16,549 nucleotides of DNA from Actinomycetota bacterium (lineage in GTDB: Bacteria > Actinomycetota > Actinomycetes > Nanopelagicales > Nanopelagicaceae), in assembly GCA_009705025.1 (NCBI GenBank), contig WLDA01000005.1, positions 1-16,549 of the forward strand, written 5' to 3'. The stretch's first letter is position 1. Every line of letters begins with the position of its first letter. Below are positions 15,537 to 16,549 of this stretch, in pieces. A program made the translations under genes and the position numbers. Under the pieces are notes generated by a model that searched no databases, had not been told where the DNA came from, and saw only the letters and a program-made list of their open reading frames with translations.

Positions 15537-15731
15537 ATGAGCCAATCCCAAAGCGTTGCGCAGGCACTTGCCTCGCTACCTGAGGAAGAGCGCATCATTT
15601 TGACAATGCACTTTATGAAGTCAATGTCGGCGCAAGAGATTGCGACCATGCTGGGAGTACCAGAGCGCTCTGTAAGCGCCCTCATAATCAGCGGTAAAGG
15701 GCGAATCAGCCTGATTCTTGGCCTGAAGTAA
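15537..15731 (+). CDS. Stand-alone sigma region 4-like helix-turn-helix protein
   Basis: 64-residue protein that looks like sigma-70 region 4 only. It has ALASLPEEERIILTMHFMKS, the usual 'LP-x-x-x-R-x-x-x-x-L-x-x' opening of region 4.1, then MSAQEIATMLGVPERSVSALIISGKGRI as a helix-turn-helix (MSAQEIATMLG as first helix, PERSVSALIISG as recognition helix). No region 2 exists, so it cannot act as a normal sigma factor. The frame is open upstream inside the SRPBCC gene; ATG 15537 is chosen because it begins 11 nt after that stop and follows a TAnnnT box. PGAP-style annotation would call it a sigma factor-like HTH DNA-binding protein. It could bind DNA, or contact RNA polymerase where region 4 does, but both ideas are inference. 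DUF3117 follows 109 bp downstream. Confidence 0.78.
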   Translation: MSQSQSVAQALASLPEEERIILTMHFMKSMSAQEIATMLGVPERSVSALIISGKGRISLILGLK

Positions 15732-15840
15732 GCACGATTTCGCGCCAGCACTCATTATGCGAGATACTTCTCCTCTTATACCCATGCTTTCTACGTAGCG
15801 CTTGTGAGCGCGCGAAGTGAGCCAACTAAGGAGTGACCAG
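15732..15840 (+). promoter_or_regulatory. Upstream region / leader of DUF3117 with competing stems
   Basis: The longest non-coding stretch in the window. ATTTCGCGC (15737-15745) can pair with GCGCGAAGT (15810-15818), giving nine pairs with one U-G. A local hairpin GCGCT-TGTG-AGCGC occupies 15798-15811. The two stems share 15810-15811, so both cannot form completely. A clear Shine-Dalgarno AAGGAG follows at 15828-15833, seven bases before the ATG. No TAnnnT hexamer is placed for a leaderless start. If transcription begins before 15737 this could be a structured 5' leader; the promoter was not located with confidence. Confidence 0.4.
15798..15811 (+). repeat. Local hairpin ahead of the DUF3117 Shine-Dalgarno
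   Basis: GCGCT-TGTG-AGCGC, a perfect five-base stem with a four-base loop, ending 16 nt before the AAGGAG. It lacks a U-tract, so it is not a standard terminator. Confidence 0.5.
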
Positions 15841-16020
15841 ATGGCTGCCATGAAACCCCGCACTGGCGATGGACCCATGGAAGTTACTAAAGAGGCTCGA
15901 TCCCTCGTCATGCGAATTCCACTAGAAGGTGGCGGACGCTTAGTTGTTGAAATGAATGCTGAAGAAGCAAATAATCTCAGCGCAGCGCTTCATGCAGCTG
16001 TTGCACTCATCAAAAAATAG
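15841..16020 (+). CDS. DUF3117 family protein
   Basis: Very small conserved actinobacterial protein of unknown function. 59 aa from the ATG at 15841. The sequence is nearly the family consensus: MAAMKPRTGDGPMEVTKEAR, then LVMRIPLEGGGRLVVEMNAEEA, ending in a short helix LSAALHAAVALIKK. Homologues are recognised by the strict MAAMKPRTGDGP opening (Rv1211 of M. tuberculosis, as I recall). The start is secure: AAGGAG lies 7 nt upstream, although an in-frame ATG exists 8 codons earlier. It is the only gene here with both a strong Shine-Dalgarno and a long upstream region, unlike its leaderless-looking neighbours. Context (glycogen genes in mycobacteria; aminopeptidase here) does not settle a role. 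Confidence 0.93.
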   Translation: MAAMKPRTGDGPMEVTKEARSLVMRIPLEGGGRLVVEMNAEEANNLSAALHAAVALIKK

Positions 16021-16022
16021 AG

Positions 16023-16041
16023 CATAGCTTTTAGCGCTATG
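16023..16041 (+). repeat. Inverted repeat including the aminopeptidase start codon
   Basis: CATAGC (16023-16028) and GCTATG (16036-16041) are exact six-base arms around a seven-base loop; the right arm contains the ATG of the aminopeptidase. A TAGCTT hexamer at 16025-16030 lies 8 nt before that ATG. It could be chance. Confidence 0.35.
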
Positions 16042-16549
16042 AACGATGTTTTTGCACAATCCGCACCGATAACTGTTGAAAGTGCTGTGCGCTCGCACGC
16101 AATTGCTCTCTCATTTTCAAAAAATGAAAACGATGAATTTCTAATTGAAGGTCCATCACAATTAGTTTCTCAAATTGCAAAACACTTCGAGGTAATTCTC
16201 CTTGATGAACTAACATTTTTTTCACCCACTGGTAAAGCAGGAGAACTTTTTGAAATTCCGGTGAGTGCAACGGATTCAGAAACAGAGCGAATCTATCTTG
16301 TTGGCTTGGGAGATAAGAGCCTTGCCTCCATCAGACTTGCAGCGGCTGCAGTTGGTCGAAAAGTTCGCGGTAAAAATATTCAAGTCTTTGCAGCCTGCAC
16401 TGATGGTGTCGATGAGTTACATGCTTTTGCTGTTTCACTGACTCTAGGTTCATATGTATGGAATCTAAAATCCGATAAAGAGATAAAATCTCCGACTTTT
16501 TTTATCGCAACTAATGATCAAGAAACTCTCGATGATGCAGTTGTAATTG
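16039..16549 (+). CDS. pepA: Leucyl aminopeptidase (M17), N-terminal part, cut by window end
   Basis: Metal-dependent cytosolic aminopeptidase releasing N-terminal residues. Only the first ~170 codons are present; the frame is open to the window edge, and the catalytic metal-binding C-terminal domain lies beyond it. The visible part matches the M17 N-terminal domain: an opening VFAQSAPITVESAVRSHAIAL, strand-rich GKAGELFEIP, then the family-typical IYLVGLGDKSLASIRLAAAAVGRKV and IQVFAACTDG, followed by AFAVSLTLGSYVW, which corresponds to the 'E-G-x-x-L-x-x-Y' region preceding the catalytic domain. There is no Shine-Dalgarno; it starts 18 nt after the DUF3117 stop. Assignment rests on the N-terminal domain only, which is less conserved than the peptidase domain. 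Confidence 0.8.
   Translation, partial: MNDVFAQSAPITVESAVRSHAIALSFSKNENDEFLIEGPSQLVSQIAKHFEVILLDELTFFSPTGKAGELFEIPVSATDSETERIYLVGLGDKSLASIRLAAAAVGRKVRGKNIQVFAACTDGVDELHAFAVSLTLGSYVWNLKSDKEIKSPTFFIATNDQETLDDAVVI

Noticed and set aside
15135..15751. Minus-strand open frames opposite the SRPBCC and sigma-like genes
   Set aside because: No motif, and they cross the better supported plus-strand genes and their boundary.
1..16549. CRISPR array, insertion sequence, tRNA/rRNA or toxin-antitoxin pair
   Set aside because: No tandem spaced repeats, transposase motifs or tRNA cloverleaf seen on either strand; the two small genes (64 and 59 codons) do not look like a toxin-antitoxin pair.

Overview
The window looks like a chromosomal stretch of a streamlined, fairly AT-rich actinobacterium, most like the small freshwater planktonic lineages (acI / Nanopelagicales type). 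That placement is inference. It rests on actinobacterial families (acyl-CoA carboxylase epsilon subunit, fused biotin carboxylase-BCCP alpha subunit, actinobacterial DapD, DUF3117), on gene order shared with Mycobacterium, on AT-rich codon use, and on extreme compaction. There are 18 genes (two cut by the window edges). The largest gap is about 110 bp, so no stretch over 300 bases lacks a gene. I see no rRNA, tRNA, insertion sequence, phage gene or CRISPR array.

Left block (1-6893). A leftward operon runs acyl-CoA carboxylase beta subunit, epsilon subunit, maf, alpha subunit (biotin carboxylase + biotin carrier), then a purine nucleoside phosphorylase cut by the window start. The genes touch or overlap by 1-4 nt. 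Diverging from it across only 18 bp is birA, the ligase expected to biotinylate the alpha subunit, followed by purK and purE. From memory of M. tuberculosis, the birA / accD5-accE5-maf-accA3 and purK-purE neighbourhood is ancestral in Actinobacteria.

Middle block (6895-13614) concerns the cell surface. Leftward: an LCP (LytR-CpsA-Psr) glycopolymer transferase, UDP-glucose 6-dehydrogenase and a small CoA-binding protein. Rightward: an ExoA-like family 2 glycosyltransferase, an ABC-2 exporter permease and its ATPase, and a secreted SpoIID/LytB-domain protein whose start overlaps the ATPase stop. Together they suggest synthesis, export and wall attachment of a glycopolymer, plus peptidoglycan remodelling.

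Right block (13594-16549): dapD (lysine / diaminopimelate) on the minus strand, diverging from a LOG-family phosphoribohydrolase, an SRPBCC protein, a 64-residue stand-alone sigma region 4-like helix-turn-helix protein, a DUF3117 protein, and the start of an M17 leucyl aminopeptidase.

The strongest non-gene signal concerns gene starts. Most operon-head genes lack a Shine-Dalgarno sequence and instead have a TAnnnT hexamer ending exactly 6-7 nt before the start codon, the layout expected for leaderless mRNAs. Several operon-internal genes do have Shine-Dalgarno sequences. Three divergent gene pairs pack back-to-back TAnnnT boxes into 18, 36 and 30 bp; at accD/birA both strands read from one symmetric TACGGTA. 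The exception is the DUF3117 gene, which has a canonical Shine-Dalgarno and a 109-bp upstream region with two mutually exclusive stems. I did not find a clearly new multi-gene defence or mobile system; the genes are mostly core actinobacterial genes.
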